A stretch of 64,000 nt of DNA from Galbibacter orientalis DSM 19592 (GTDB lineage Bacteria; Bacteroidota; Bacteroidia; Flavobacteriales; Flavobacteriaceae). The position numbers and the translations under genes were made by a program. Positions 1 through 9,205 of the stretch are shown here, in pieces; position 1 is the stretch's first letter; every line of letters starts with the position of its first letter. The DNA is taken from NCBI RefSeq assembly GCF_000260115.1, contig NZ_JH651379.1, positions 372,001 through 436,000 on the forward strand. The letters run 5' to 3'. A model generated the notes under the pieces. The model saw only the letters and a program-made list of their open reading frames with translations, was not told the origin of the DNA and did not search any database.

Positions 1-252
1 GGGATTGTTGGAAGGGAAATAGGTTAAGTATTGCCAAGAATCTAACTCGACGATGCATCTGTGATATGTAGACTTAGAACCTATTTTAGCACATCGCATC
101 AAATCGCGACGGTTTACATAAAATTCATCCATAAAGCGGCAACTGTTCCATTCTTGGAACAGTGCCATATAAAGGCTTATGTGCGTTGGATTGAGGCGGT
201 CATCAAAAAAGAACTTTTCAAAAGCCGCATTTAGTAGCTTTATATAGTTCAT
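1..252 (-). CDS. Mobile-element hypothetical protein, HTH-like (partial)
   Basis: An open frame starts with ATG at 252 and runs off the left edge, giving 84 residues beginning MNYIKLLNAAFEKFFFDD. The pattern 'DDRLNPTHISLYMALFQEWN' followed by 'RDLMRCAKIGSKSTYHRCIVELD' resembles small putative DNA-binding proteins found beside excisionase-like genes in Bacteroidota conjugative elements. It follows the HTH gene at 256-540 after 3 bp, so the two are probably cotranscribed. Function is unknown and the C-terminus is outside the window. Confidence 0.6.
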   Translation of the reverse strand, partial: MNYIKLLNAAFEKFFFDDRLNPTHISLYMALFQEWNSCRFMDEFYVNRRDLMRCAKIGSKSTYHRCIVELDSWQYLTYFPSNNP

Positions 253-255
253 CTT

Positions 256-540
256 TTAAGAATTTTGCTTGTGCTGCACTCGATTTGAGTTCATTACATC
301 TTGAATTTCCTCTGCATCATAGTAGATAATGCCCCCAACTTTTGTGTATGGCAACGTTCCATTGATGCGAAGATTCTGTAATGTACCTGGACTGACTTGA
401 AGCAAGTCCATTACCTCGGAAGATTTTAAATATTTCTTGAGTTTTCCAGTTGCTTGTTTAGATAGAAGATTCTTGATGTCATCGAGCAATTCCATTTTAA
501 ATTCTCGAAGGTCGTCGGTGGTAATAATATTTGCTGGCAT
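256..540 (-). CDS. Helix-turn-helix (excisionase/MerR-like) protein
   Basis: A 94-residue protein with a winged-helix DNA-binding domain at residues 37-85 (LKSSEVMDLLQVSPGTLQNLRINGTL then a YTKVGGIIYYDAEEI wing). Family knowledge: this 'helix-turn-helix domain-containing' type acts as excisionase or local regulator in Bacteroidota integrative elements. The neighbouring rteC homologue supports that. The N-terminal 35 residues are a charged helix. Confidence 0.75.
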   Translation of the reverse strand: MPANIITTDDLREFKMELLDDIKNLLSKQATGKLKKYLKSSEVMDLLQVSPGTLQNLRINGTLPYTKVGGIIYYDAEEIQDVMNSNRVQHKQNS

Positions 541-833
541 AATAGAACGGTTTTAAAGAAAGGGACTATCGTATCGATTTCAACTAATTTGATAGTCCCT
601 GACCTGATTTGACTTTCGTTCTACAAATTTGGGATGGTTTATTGGATTTTAATCCCAAGTTGTACCCAAGTAGGGTGTTTTTATTTGCTCATTTTCAATG
701 GTTTAAATTGGTTTGATTTAGAGGTGTCACTTTAAATCATCTATGCCAAATGATAATAGATAAAATTAATTTTATTTTTTCACAAGTAAGACCCAACTTG
801 GGAAGAAATTTAACATTTTTAAAAATGAAAATA

Positions 834-1724
834 TCAACCGTCCGTTTCTTCCATTCGCCTTAAAAGTGTTGCTTTTAGTCTATCAATAAACTTGGTTTGG
901 TCGATTTTCCGTTCTCTTATTTCGAGAAAAGTTCTATAAACGTTACCAAGATTAAGTTCAAAAATATCTTCACAAGCTGAAGCCATTTCTTTAATACCAG
1001 CTGTACCGCTTTTTATCGCTCCAGAAGCCTGTAAGGCATAAATCAATTCAATCAGGTCAGTTTTTGAAGCCGTCCAGCCAAGGCGCTCACCATTGGCTAA
1101 AGTGTTTAGTTTATTTGAAATACCGTAGGACTGATCTCTTAAATAACTTAATTCCTGAACGTAGTGATTTATTAAGAGGTCATAGGCCATAATTTTAGCA
1201 ATTGCGTTATCGTGACTTGTAGAAAATTCAGCATCAGTATAGAAATGGGAAGTGTCCGAAACCAGACTAATTTTATCTTTACCTCTTATAAAGTAAAATT
1301 CATCTAAAACCGTAGATTCCTCCCGGTAATATTTAATAAAGTCGATATTCCGGCGGTTACTTTCTTGAAGTTTTTGAATTTCTTCGTCTATAAAGATCTG
1401 TTGAGATTGAATCGTTCCCGCCGGGCGATTAATCAAAAAATTATACAGTTTAGCATAGAATTTCAACCTGCTATAAACATACGGCTTGTGCTTTTTGAAA
1501 AATGTTATTTCATTTTCTTTATTTTTGAATTTATTATCTCTAATACATAGCCGAAGTTTTTGTAAATATTTCCTTGAGATTGTAATTCCCTTTTCAACTA
1601 CATTGAAATCATTAACGTTGGACTCCTCTATTTCTAATATTTCATTTTTGAAATCTTCTATTATTTTAAGTAAATCTTTTTCCAAATTTAATCTGGGTTT
1701 AAATGTTAATAAAATAAAACCCAC
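834..1724 (-). CDS. rteC: RteC family protein
   Basis: A 296-residue soluble protein. The long helical N-terminus, the central 'YYREESTVLDEFYFIRGK' segment and the C-terminal 'LGWTASKTDLIELIYALQASGAI...G...IKEMA...FELNLGNVYRTFLEIRERK' block match RteC, which in CTnDOT activates excision genes. It stands alone with about 290 bp on its right-hand side and no RteA/RteB in the window. It marks the left part of the metal island as derived from a conjugative or mobilizable element. Confidence in the family is good; which genes it controls is unknown. Confidence 0.8.
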   Translation of the reverse strand: MGFILLTFKPRLNLEKDLLKIIEDFKNEILEIEESNVNDFNVVEKGITISRKYLQKLRLCIRDNKFKNKENEITFFKKHKPYVYSRLKFYAKLYNFLINRPAGTIQSQQIFIDEEIQKLQESNRRNIDFIKYYREESTVLDEFYFIRGKDKISLVSDTSHFYTDAEFSTSHDNAIAKIMAYDLLINHYVQELSYLRDQSYGISNKLNTLANGERLGWTASKTDLIELIYALQASGAIKSGTAGIKEMASACEDIFELNLGNVYRTFLEIRERKIDQTKFIDRLKATLLRRMEETDG

Positions 1725-1962
1725 ATTATTGACAACTGTAATTTTGGGGTTTAAGAAATCGCATTTTGCATCTTAACATCGTTTCCAAAACGACTTAATA
1801 CAAAACACCTAAATCATTTGGTGTCATAAAGAGAGACTAGTTAAAATACACGCTCTATAAATGTTACTTTATTACCATTATTAGGCTTTTTAATTCGTTA
1901 GGTTTATTATTACATTATATTCAAGCCTGTAAAAGTTTGAGGAACTCAACTCTACGCATCTC

Positions 1963-3915
1963 TTATTTGACTTGAATAGCCCTATTTCTATGATTGCTAA
2001 CATAATACAACAGTAAAAGAAACCCTAACAAGACCACTTGTGCCATTAGAGTTTCATTTGTAGGATACACGCCCAACCAATCTATCTTAAGGGAAATAGG
2101 GAAACTAGTGACTGATACCCAGCCTGCCTCTTGGACAGCGTGAACCCCTTTTCCAATTAATATTATCGCAAGTAAGGTTATTACCCAAGCCGAATATCTA
2201 AAAAGTTGCCTTACCGGAATTCTTTTGGAATATTTTACAAAAATCACTGCAAGCAATGCTATCAGTCCAAAAGCAGCAATCACGCCCAAACCTATGGAAG
2301 ACCCATCACCAGTTTTGGTCTCTAAGCTAATGGCCTGTAAGAAAAGGATGGATTCAAAGGCTTCCCTAAATACAACCATAAAGGAAAATACGGCCAATCC
2401 AAACATTTTTTCCCCTCTTAGTTGTTTGCCTATCTTTTTTTCTATAAATTCTTTCCACTTTTTTGAATGGGAATGATTATGCAGCCAAAACCCAACAAAT
2501 GCCAGCACTATTACCGCTACTAAAGAAATCAATCCCTCCATAATCTCACGGTTCTTACCACTAATACCGATTATCCAATCTGACAGGAACCATCCTGCGA
2601 TACCTGTTAGAATGGCCATAATCCACCCGCCGTGTACATACGGGAGTGCTTTTTTAGTGCCGGAAGTTTTTATTAAAGCCAGGATCAGGGCAATGATAAG
2701 GAATGCTTCAAGCCCCTCGCGCAACATAATAGATGCTGCCAAGAAAAAGGAAAGCCAATAGTTGAGCTTCGTATCCCTCATCAATTGGTCCGCACGGTCT
2801 ATCATTGATACCGCATCAGCGATTTCAGCTTGTACCGTGGAGATACTTTTAGAGCTCTCTATAGCTTGTCTAACCGCCATCATTTGCTGCTCTAGTTGTG
2901 AGGTGAATTCTGGGTCGTTGGCTTTCAATCGTACTTCTACCGGTTCAATACCTTCGAGATATGCATTCAGGGCATTTTGACGTGCCGATTTTTTATTGCC
3001 CGCCTTATAATCTAACAGAACAGCGTTCAGGTAATTTCTGGCAACAACAAGACTATTGTCGGTCGAGGCCTTTTCGAGAGAAAAAATTCTTAGAGCTTTC
3101 AATTTTTTATAAGTAACGGAATCTTCGTAGCCCAACTTTTGAATCAATTCCTTATCGGATAGAGTAGCCACATCTTTTAAGGAAACTTCATTAGAGATTT
3201 TGTTAAATATTTCCTTTAGCCCAAGCGAATCTGCAGAAGAGGCATTAAACCTCAGGGATTTGATATAAAAGGAAAGATCCCATACTTCTTTATCGCTCAA
3301 CATACCGAAACTTTGCATTGCAGTTCCTTCTACACCAAGTTTGATGGTGTTATAAGCCTGAAAGGGGGAAACCTCACGCATAAGGGTATCGATTAAGAAA
3401 TTGGTAGGCGCCGGATTTAGGCCCATAGCTAGTTTGCCCTGTCCATTACCGCTTGCTCCGTGACATTGAATGCAATTGGTCAGGAATAGTTTCTTTCCAT
3501 TATCAATATTTGGCCAATTAGGTGGGCTAATTTCAAATTCCGTAAAATTGATAATAGCCCACTTGACCTTTGAAGTGACCTCTTTTATTTTTTGATGGGA
3601 AACCTTGTTTAGTACATATGCTCTCAAATCAATCAAGTCGCTCTGTATCTGGTTTGCCTGCGTTAAGGAGAGCTCCAGATTTTGGCTTAGTGAGAGTATG
3701 GTTTCACTAAATTCCTTCATTTCAAGGTATTCACCTTCGTTAACTATAACACCATCTTTAACCGCTGCTGGATAATCTTTTGATAGATAATCCAATAAAT
3801 GTATAATGGTCTGAATATTCGAGTCATCTTTGACCGTGCCGGCATAGATGTTCGAGCTTAATAAGGCAATGAAGCTTATTAGAAAAATACTTATATAACG
3901 CCTGTGTTGTAACAT
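1963..3915 (-). CDS. Cytochrome c-FTR1 iron/lead permease fusion
   Basis: A 650-residue exported and membrane protein. A signal peptide (residues 1-25) is followed by a class I cytochrome c domain with one heme motif CIQCH near residue 148 and a distal Met region, then a helical linker. From about residue 385 there are seven membrane segments with the two FTR1 REGLE-type motifs (REGLEAFLI and REAFESILF). FTR1 permeases import ferric iron after oxidation, and fused forms are annotated as Fe2+/Pb2+ permeases. The heme domain may supply the oxidation step (inference). A 17-bp palindrome lies just upstream at 3944-3960, suggesting metal-dependent control. Confidence 0.88.
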   Translation of the reverse strand: MLQHRRYISIFLISFIALLSSNIYAGTVKDDSNIQTIIHLLDYLSKDYPAAVKDGVIVNEGEYLEMKEFSETILSLSQNLELSLTQANQIQSDLIDLRAYVLNKVSHQKIKEVTSKVKWAIINFTEFEISPPNWPNIDNGKKLFLTNCIQCHGASGNGQGKLAMGLNPAPTNFLIDTLMREVSPFQAYNTIKLGVEGTAMQSFGMLSDKEVWDLSFYIKSLRFNASSADSLGLKEIFNKISNEVSLKDVATLSDKELIQKLGYEDSVTYKKLKALRIFSLEKASTDNSLVVARNYLNAVLLDYKAGNKKSARQNALNAYLEGIEPVEVRLKANDPEFTSQLEQQMMAVRQAIESSKSISTVQAEIADAVSMIDRADQLMRDTKLNYWLSFFLAASIMLREGLEAFLIIALILALIKTSGTKKALPYVHGGWIMAILTGIAGWFLSDWIIGISGKNREIMEGLISLVAVIVLAFVGFWLHNHSHSKKWKEFIEKKIGKQLRGEKMFGLAVFSFMVVFREAFESILFLQAISLETKTGDGSSIGLGVIAAFGLIALLAVIFVKYSKRIPVRQLFRYSAWVITLLAIILIGKGVHAVQEAGWVSVTSFPISLKIDWLGVYPTNETLMAQVVLLGFLLLLYYVSNHRNRAIQVK

Positions 3916-3943
3916 AAAAAAATTATTATAAAAATCATTAATA

Positions 3944-3971
3944 TTATTTAGACTAAATAAATATAAAGATA
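3944..3971 (-). promoter_or_regulatory. Promoter and DtxR/Fur-type palindromic operator of the FTR1 gene
   Basis: A perfect 8-1-8 palindrome, TTATTTAG-A-CTAAATAA (3944-3960), sits 28 bp before the FTR1 start. On the minus strand a TATCTTTA element (3964-3971), close to the Bacteroidota -7 consensus TAnnTTTG, lies immediately upstream, so the palindrome would cover the transcription start. The core TTTAGnCTAAA resembles DtxR/IdeR/MntR operators. Which regulator binds is inferred; two Fur proteins are encoded downstream, no DtxR is seen here. Confidence 0.5.
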
Positions 3972-4122
3972 CGCTTTAAAACAAATCCTTTCGCAAAAGG
4001 TGCGGTCAATATATCAATACTGAGTTACTTTATTAAGTAATCAATCTTATATGATATGGAGATTCTTAAAACATTATGCACCTAATTTTAAATCTTTTAA
4101 CCAAGGCACCAATTTTCAGATT

Positions 4123-4278
4123 TTATCCATATACCAAATCTTTTATAAAGAAATGAAACAAGAGAAGGGCTGCGATAAAAATTCCAATTAGGGCCATAAT
4201 TGCCCATAACTTGTCTCTTTTGGTTATTTTACTCTTAGACCTTTTCTCCCTTCTTCTTATTCTTCTGTTTAATGACAT
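4123..4278 (-). CDS. Small single-span membrane protein (paralogue of 4454-4636)
   Basis: The start at 4278 (MSLNRRIRRREKRSK) was chosen over the upstream ATG at 4311 because it aligns with the paralogue at 4454-4636, which begins MSQNRRNRRQRKRN. The 51-residue product has a strongly basic cytoplasmic N-terminus, a T(K)RDKLW motif and one transmembrane helix (about residues 25-45). Function is unknown. Its position between the iron permease and the P-type ATPase suggests a metal-transport accessory (inference). Confidence 0.55.
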   Translation of the reverse strand: MSLNRRIRRREKRSKSKITKRDKLWAIMALIGIFIAALLLFHFFIKDLVYG

Positions 4279-4453
4279 AATTTGATTTCGAGTAATCAAG
4301 ACACTTTTCAACTGGCAATAGGGACAATCCCTGAACCTTAAAAAATTTCAATTATTAAGAGGAAGGCGATGTCATCTATATAAATGAACTAGTTAAACAC
4401 TATATTTTCAACTCCCCACAGTATTAGATAAATTAAAAATCCTTTGAATAGTA

Positions 4454-4636
4454 TCAATCCGAAAAAAGCAGGTAAAAAAAGTAGAAAATGGCATCGAAAA
4501 AATAAATTATAAGTACTATAGAAAAGATTCCGACAAGTGCTAGGATGCCGTACAATCTGTCTTTTGTTGTCATAGTACTTTTTAGGGATTTTTCATTCCT
4601 TTTTCTTTGCCTTCTATTTCTACGATTTTGAGACAT
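4454..4636 (-). CDS. Small single-span membrane protein (paralogue of 4123-4278)
   Basis: A 60-residue protein with a basic N-terminus (MSQNRRNRRQRKRN), the shared TTKDRLYGILALVGIF motif and a hydrophobic C-terminal half forming one long or two short membrane segments. It follows the P-type ATPase gene after 32 bp, so it is probably translated from the same message. No family name is recognised. Confidence 0.6.
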   Translation of the reverse strand: MSQNRRNRRQRKRNEKSLKSTMTTKDRLYGILALVGIFSIVLIIYFFDAIFYFFYLLFSD

Positions 4637-4668
4637 TTTATTCTTTATATGCTTCTTCCAATTTTAAA

Positions 4669-6600
4669 TTAGTCCCATTTCATTTTCTGTAGTCGAATGG
4701 CATTGAGTATGGCAAGGAAGGCTACTCCAACATCTGCAAAAACTGCTTCCCACATTGTAGCCATCCCCATTGCGCCCAAAATCATAACAATGATTTTTAC
4801 ACCGAAAGCCAAACCAATATTCTGCCAGACAATGCGTCTTGTAGACCGGCCTATTTTTATTGCCCTTGCTATTTTAGAGGGTTGGTCGGTCTGGATAATG
4901 ACATCCGCCGTTTCAATGGCCACATCGCTGCCCAAACCACCCATTGCAATGCCTACATCACTTATTGCCAAAACCGGGGCATCGTTAATGCCATCGCCAA
5001 TAAAGGCAATCTTGCTGTCCGGGCGTTTTTTTAAAGTTTCCACTTCATTCAATTTATCTTCCGGTAAAAGCCCTCCTTTTGCCCAATCGATTCCCATTTC
5101 GTTTGCCACTTGCTGTGTAATTGAATCCTTGTCGCCCGAAAGCATTATAAGTTGTCGAATTCCTGCTTGACGTATTTGTTCAATGGCTTCGTGCGCATCT
5201 TCCTTCAGTTCATCGGCTATGGTTACATAACCTGCAAATTTTCCATCAATGGCTACCATTACAATGGATTCAACAATAGCGTCCGTTTCTGATGGAACTT
5301 CAATACCGTTTGAGGTCATCAAAGCTTTGTTACCTACAAGTACTGTTTTTCCGTTGACCATCCCTTTCAAGCCCTTTCCGGCTACTTCCGAAACATCGGT
5401 CGCCTCATAATCCGAACCGTCCGCTTTATATTCCAATATCGCCTTCGCAATGGGATGTGTGGATTGTTCTTCCATCGCCATCAGGTACTTCATAAACGTT
5501 GCCTTTTCTAATGTTATGGGTTTAATTTCCTTTATTTTAAAGACCCCGTGGGTAACGGTTCCGGTTTTGTCCATTACTATCGTATTCACTTGGGTCATTG
5601 CATCCAAAAAAGATGCGCCCTTGAAAAGTATACCGTTACGGGATGCGGCACCCAATCCACCGAAATAACCTAGGGGAATGGAAATGACCAATGCACAGGG
5701 ACAAGAAATTACCAGAAAAATCAAGGCTCGGTATAACCAATCCTGAAACACGTAATCGTCCACAAAAAAATAAGGTAAAAACGTTAAGCATACCGCTAAA
5801 AAAACTACGATAGGAGTATAGATGCGTGCAAATTTCCTTATAAACAGTTCCGTCTTTGATTTTCTTGCGGTAGCATTTTGTACCATATCGAGAATACGGG
5901 CAATGGAACTGTCCTTGAATTCTTTGGTGGTTTCCACTTCTATAACACCTTCTAGATTGATGCTCCCGGCAAAAACCTTGTCTCCTTTGGCAATGGTGTC
6001 GGGTTTGCTTTCCCCCGTAATCGCTGCGGTATTGACCGATGCTTTTTCGGATAGTAATTTGCCATCTAAAGGAATCTTTTCGCCTACGCGCACTTGTATT
6101 TTTTCTCCAATTTCCACGGTCTCGGGATTGACGGAAACATAATCGCCGTTTCGATACACCACGGCCTCATTAGGGCGTACATCAAGCAGCGCCTTTATAT
6201 TACCCTTTGCTCGTTTTACAGCTGCGTTTTGGAAGAGCTCACCTACGGCATAGAAAAGCATTACCGCAACGCCTTCAGGGTATTCCCCAATGGCGAACGC
6301 CCCCAGGGTTGCGATGGACATTAGGAAAAATTCGGTAAAGAAATCACCGTCCTTGATACTTTCCCATCCCTCTTTTATAACAGGAAAACCAACGGGGATG
6401 TAGGCTACCGCATACCAAACGATTCGCACCCAACTTTTAAAAAATGGGAAGGCGTCAAAATAATCAACCGCAATACCTACTATAAGCAATACAAAACTGA
6501 AGATGGAAGGGATATATTCCTTAATACTCAGTTGTGCTGAAACCTTATTTTCAATTGATGTATCGTTGAGGTCTCTTAAATTTAGTTTTTTCTTTTTCAT
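4669..6600 (-). CDS. Zn/Cd/Pb-translocating P-type ATPase
   Basis: A 643-residue P1B-type ATPase that exports divalent soft metals across the inner membrane. Visible are the ISCPCALVISIP membrane motif, the phosphorylation site DKTGT, TGE in 'AITGESKP', the nucleotide-domain HP dipeptide ('STHPIAKAIL') and the GDGINDAP hinge. The last helices carry 'FADVGVAFLAILNAIRL', whose Asp is typical of the Zn/Cd/Pb subgroup (ZntA/CadA). There is no N-terminal heavy-metal-associated domain. It is followed by one small membrane protein and preceded by the exchanger gene after 12 bp, in one minus-strand operon. Confidence 0.92.
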   Translation of the reverse strand: MKKKKLNLRDLNDTSIENKVSAQLSIKEYIPSIFSFVLLIVGIAVDYFDAFPFFKSWVRIVWYAVAYIPVGFPVIKEGWESIKDGDFFTEFFLMSIATLGAFAIGEYPEGVAVMLFYAVGELFQNAAVKRAKGNIKALLDVRPNEAVVYRNGDYVSVNPETVEIGEKIQVRVGEKIPLDGKLLSEKASVNTAAITGESKPDTIAKGDKVFAGSINLEGVIEVETTKEFKDSSIARILDMVQNATARKSKTELFIRKFARIYTPIVVFLAVCLTFLPYFFVDDYVFQDWLYRALIFLVISCPCALVISIPLGYFGGLGAASRNGILFKGASFLDAMTQVNTIVMDKTGTVTHGVFKIKEIKPITLEKATFMKYLMAMEEQSTHPIAKAILEYKADGSDYEATDVSEVAGKGLKGMVNGKTVLVGNKALMTSNGIEVPSETDAIVESIVMVAIDGKFAGYVTIADELKEDAHEAIEQIRQAGIRQLIMLSGDKDSITQQVANEMGIDWAKGGLLPEDKLNEVETLKKRPDSKIAFIGDGINDAPVLAISDVGIAMGGLGSDVAIETADVIIQTDQPSKIARAIKIGRSTRRIVWQNIGLAFGVKIIVMILGAMGMATMWEAVFADVGVAFLAILNAIRLQKMKWD

Positions 6601-6612
6601 ATATGTTTTATT

Positions 6613-7611
6613 TTAAAATAGTTTTAGAACAAAAAATACCATTATTAATAGATAGACGATATAGGCTGCATCGAAAACGAATATCTGCCATCTGCTAAAA
6701 CCGTGAAGTTCCTTGCTTTGATGGACAAAAAGGGAATACAAAAGCGGCATCAGCCCAACGAAGGCAAGGTTCGCCCAGAACAACTGAAAATCTTCGATAG
6801 GGGTGGTTACCAGTGCCAATGGGAAAAAGGCTACCGTCATCGTAACCGCATTATCTGCGATAACACTGGTGGTGCCTGCCGTTACTTCGCCTCCTTTCAC
6901 CACGCTCCAGGTCTTGAATATTTCAGGCGCGGTGGTCATTATACCCGTGATGAACAATCCGCCAACGATTTCAGAAATATTCAGGGTCGAAACAATATTT
7001 TCAGTGGCCTTTACAATAAAAAAAGCTCCTACCGCTATCGCCAAGGCTCCTGCAACAGATAACCAAATCTGTTTTTTGTCCCATTCTACATTTTTGCCCT
7101 TTTTCCGGCCTTTTATGATGGCGTGGGCCAAGAAAACTGCGTAGGCAGCGAGCATAATCCACCCATCCACAGGCTGAAGTCCTCGCCAGGCTTTGGGCAA
7201 AGTCAAAAGAGCGACAAGGGCGATAATCCCCAGATAAGGCAGGGAAAGGACAGAAATAGATCGTTTATTCAGCACAAGAATATTTTTATCGAGGTGTTTT
7301 TGATGTTTCTCATTGTTCTTGAATCGTTTCCGTGAAGCGAAATACGCTATGGTAACCATTAACGGAATGGAAATGATATTTGAGCCCAATAGATTACCTA
7401 GACCAATATCGGATACGCCCCGGGCTGCACTGGTAACGTTTACAGCTACCTCGGGGCTAGCGGTTACAATGGCAAGGAATGCTGCACCTGCTGAAGCGGT
7501 CAGGCCCCATTGTTTGCGGAGCATCTTTAAAGGCGTCAAGAGTTGGTCCGCACCCCAGTGTGCCGCCCAAGCTGCTACCCCCAATACTAATATCCATAAC
7601 CAGACGTCCAT
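6613..7611 (-). CDS. Sodium/calcium exchanger-family (CaCA) transporter
   Basis: A 332-residue integral membrane protein of about ten helices with the duplicated CaCA alpha repeats: 'AIVTASPEVAVNVTSAARG...GNLLGSNI' in the first half and 'GIMTTAPEIFKTWSVVKGG...SVIADNAVTM' in the second. CaCA proteins exchange Ca2+ or other divalent cations for Na+ or H+. In this operon it may help with metal export (inference). Its stop overlaps the start of lspA by one base at 7611, pointing to translational coupling. Confidence 0.85.
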   Translation of the reverse strand: MDVWLWILVLGVAAWAAHWGADQLLTPLKMLRKQWGLTASAGAAFLAIVTASPEVAVNVTSAARGVSDIGLGNLLGSNIISIPLMVTIAYFASRKRFKNNEKHQKHLDKNILVLNKRSISVLSLPYLGIIALVALLTLPKAWRGLQPVDGWIMLAAYAVFLAHAIIKGRKKGKNVEWDKKQIWLSVAGALAIAVGAFFIVKATENIVSTLNISEIVGGLFITGIMTTAPEIFKTWSVVKGGEVTAGTTSVIADNAVTMTVAFFPLALVTTPIEDFQLFWANLAFVGLMPLLYSLFVHQSKELHGFSRWQIFVFDAAYIVYLLIMVFFVLKLF

Positions 7612-8294
7612 TAATAATTGTTGTTTATTATTGTTCTGTTACCATCGGTATATTTCAACTTTTTCATATTCGATCTTTTCTGGACCTTTCGTTGTTTGTT
7701 TTGAAAGATCAGGAGCAAAATCACTCCCGTGCTAATCCAAACATCTGCGGTATTAAATACAGGGTCGAAAAAAGTAAATTCATTGCCTCCCCATAATGGC
7801 AGCCATTCCGGAAGCCTTGTATCTATAATTGGAAAGAACCACATATCGACTACATTACCATTTAAGAATCCGGCATAACCACCGCCCGAGGGGAATATTT
7901 CTGCAATGTTGCGAAGTGCGGGATCACTTTTTTCAAAGATCAGTCCGTAAAATGCACCGTCAATCAAATTACCCAATGCACCTGCGTATATAAATGCTGC
8001 ACAGATTACAAAAACCTTTGCATATCCTTCACGTATCATCTTTTTGATATAAAAAGTCCCCCAAACAATGGCGGCCAGCCGAAATAGGATCAAAACAAGC
8101 TTGGCCAGATATCCCTCCCCAAACTTAAAGCCCCAGGCCATTCCGGGATTTTCCAAAAAATGCAAGCGAAACCAATCCAGGCCAAATACGTAGTACTCCT
8201 CACCATAATAAAAATGGGTCTTCACATAAATCTTTATGGTCTGGTCTATTGCCAACAACAGTAAAATCAATAATGCTACACTACTTTTATTCAT
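7611..8294 (-). CDS. lspA: Lipoprotein signal peptidase (type II)
   Basis: A 227-residue, four-helix aspartic peptidase that cleaves prolipoproteins. The catalytic Asp motifs 'GALGNLIDGAFYG' and 'FNTADVWISTGVILL' and the 'NVVDMWFFP' strand are visible. LspA genes are known passengers of Pb/Cd/Zn resistance operons (for example the pbr system), and this copy sits between a CaCA exchanger and a CDF exporter. It is likely an accessory copy, not the housekeeping one, though that cannot be tested here. The C-terminal 30 residues are basic and unusual. Confidence 0.9.
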   Translation of the reverse strand: MNKSSVALLILLLLAIDQTIKIYVKTHFYYGEEYYVFGLDWFRLHFLENPGMAWGFKFGEGYLAKLVLILFRLAAIVWGTFYIKKMIREGYAKVFVICAAFIYAGALGNLIDGAFYGLIFEKSDPALRNIAEIFPSGGGYAGFLNGNVVDMWFFPIIDTRLPEWLPLWGGNEFTFFDPVFNTADVWISTGVILLLIFQNKQRKVQKRSNMKKLKYTDGNRTIINNNY

Positions 8295-8321
8295 AATTTC
8301 CTATTGTTTCCCAACGTCTTG

Positions 8322-8338
8322 TGCAACATATATTTGCA
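8322..8338. promoter_or_regulatory. Candidate metalloregulator site before lspA
   Basis: An inverted repeat TGCAA-N7-TTGCA lies between the CDF gene stop and the lspA start, 28 bp upstream of the latter. Fur-family proteins bind such spaced palindromes, and two Fur genes are encoded in this island. The link to them is inferred. It could also be chance in AT-rich DNA, although a related GTGCAA half-site occurs in the 21212-21226 palindrome. Confidence 0.3.
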
Positions 8339-9130
8339 TTATTTAGATAATTTTAAAATTCTTATGGCGCCCCGCATTACAAACGTGAAGACGATGCCGC
8401 CAATCACCAAATCGGGCCATTTGCTATTCAGAAAATAGACCAGTACCCCTGCCACTATAACCCCACCGTTTACAATAATATCATTGGACGTAAAAATGGC
8501 ACTGGCCTGCATATGCGCCTCCTTACTTTTAGCCTTGTTTATCAACCAAAGCGAAATAAGATTCCCCAGTAGGGCAAAAATTGAAACAATGATCATCCAT
8601 TGGAACAAAGGTGTTTCTGTATCGCTGAAAAACCTTCGCAAGACCTCTGCAAACCCAAGTGTTGCCAATGCCATCTGAAAGTATCCGCTGAATTTTGCCA
8701 CCTTCTTTTTTCTTGAAATGGCACCACCTACTGCGAATAGGCTCAACGCATATACGATGGAATCTGCCAGCATATCCAAGGAATCCGCCACAAGTCCCAT
8801 AGAAGAGGAAATCCAACCTGTGGTCATTTCGATAACGAAAAATCCAAAGTTGATGCCCAAGACCCACCAAAGGATTCTTTTTTGTTTGGATTGGTCTTCC
8901 ATTACGGGTGTTTCGGCTTCTGTGGTTCCCTCAAAGGAATCCCCAAGTTTTAAGCTGGCTATAGACGTTTGTATTGCTTTAACACCGTCCACGTGATATA
9001 TTTCTAATTTTCTATTGGGAATATCAAAATCCAAGTGTTTTACTTGAGCATAAGACTCCAACTTCATTCGAATCATCTGCTCTTCTGAAGGGCAGTCCAT
9101 TTTAGTTATTATAAAAGTGCTTTTTTTCAT
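8339..9130 (-). CDS. Cation diffusion facilitator with N-terminal HMA-like domain
   Basis: A 263-residue protein. Residues 1-65 form a ferredoxin-like metal-binding fold (ITKMDCPSEEQMIRMKLE) seen in metal chaperones and P-type ATPases. Residues 85-260 are a CDF membrane domain with the metal-site motifs 'DSLDMLADSIVYALSL' and 'SNDIIVNGGVI'. CDF proteins export Zn2+, Cd2+ or Co2+ in exchange for protons. There is no long C-terminal cytoplasmic domain, so this is a compact form; the metal sensor seems to be at the N-terminus instead. Confidence 0.87.
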   Translation of the reverse strand: MKKSTFIITKMDCPSEEQMIRMKLESYAQVKHLDFDIPNRKLEIYHVDGVKAIQTSIASLKLGDSFEGTTEAETPVMEDQSKQKRILWWVLGINFGFFVIEMTTGWISSSMGLVADSLDMLADSIVYALSLFAVGGAISRKKKVAKFSGYFQMALATLGFAEVLRRFFSDTETPLFQWMIIVSIFALLGNLISLWLINKAKSKEAHMQASAIFTSNDIIVNGGVIVAGVLVYFLNSKWPDLVIGGIVFTFVMRGAIRILKLSK

Positions 9131-9205
9131 TATTATTTGTTACTAGATAATTTTATTTAATGATTCTTTTTGCTTTATTGGAAGCGCTAATTTTTTAATT
9201 TTTTG

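Noticed and set aside
4697-5170. 157-codon plus-strand frame opposite the P-type ATPase
   Set aside because: It is the mirror of a strongly conserved ATPase gene and has no recognisable domain. Similar antisense frames elsewhere were rejected for the same reason.
7120-7128. GGCGTGGGC match to the predicted dCas12f guide
   Set aside because: Only nine bases match, inside the CaCA exchanger coding sequence, and the preceding base is T, not G. Chance is the simplest explanation.
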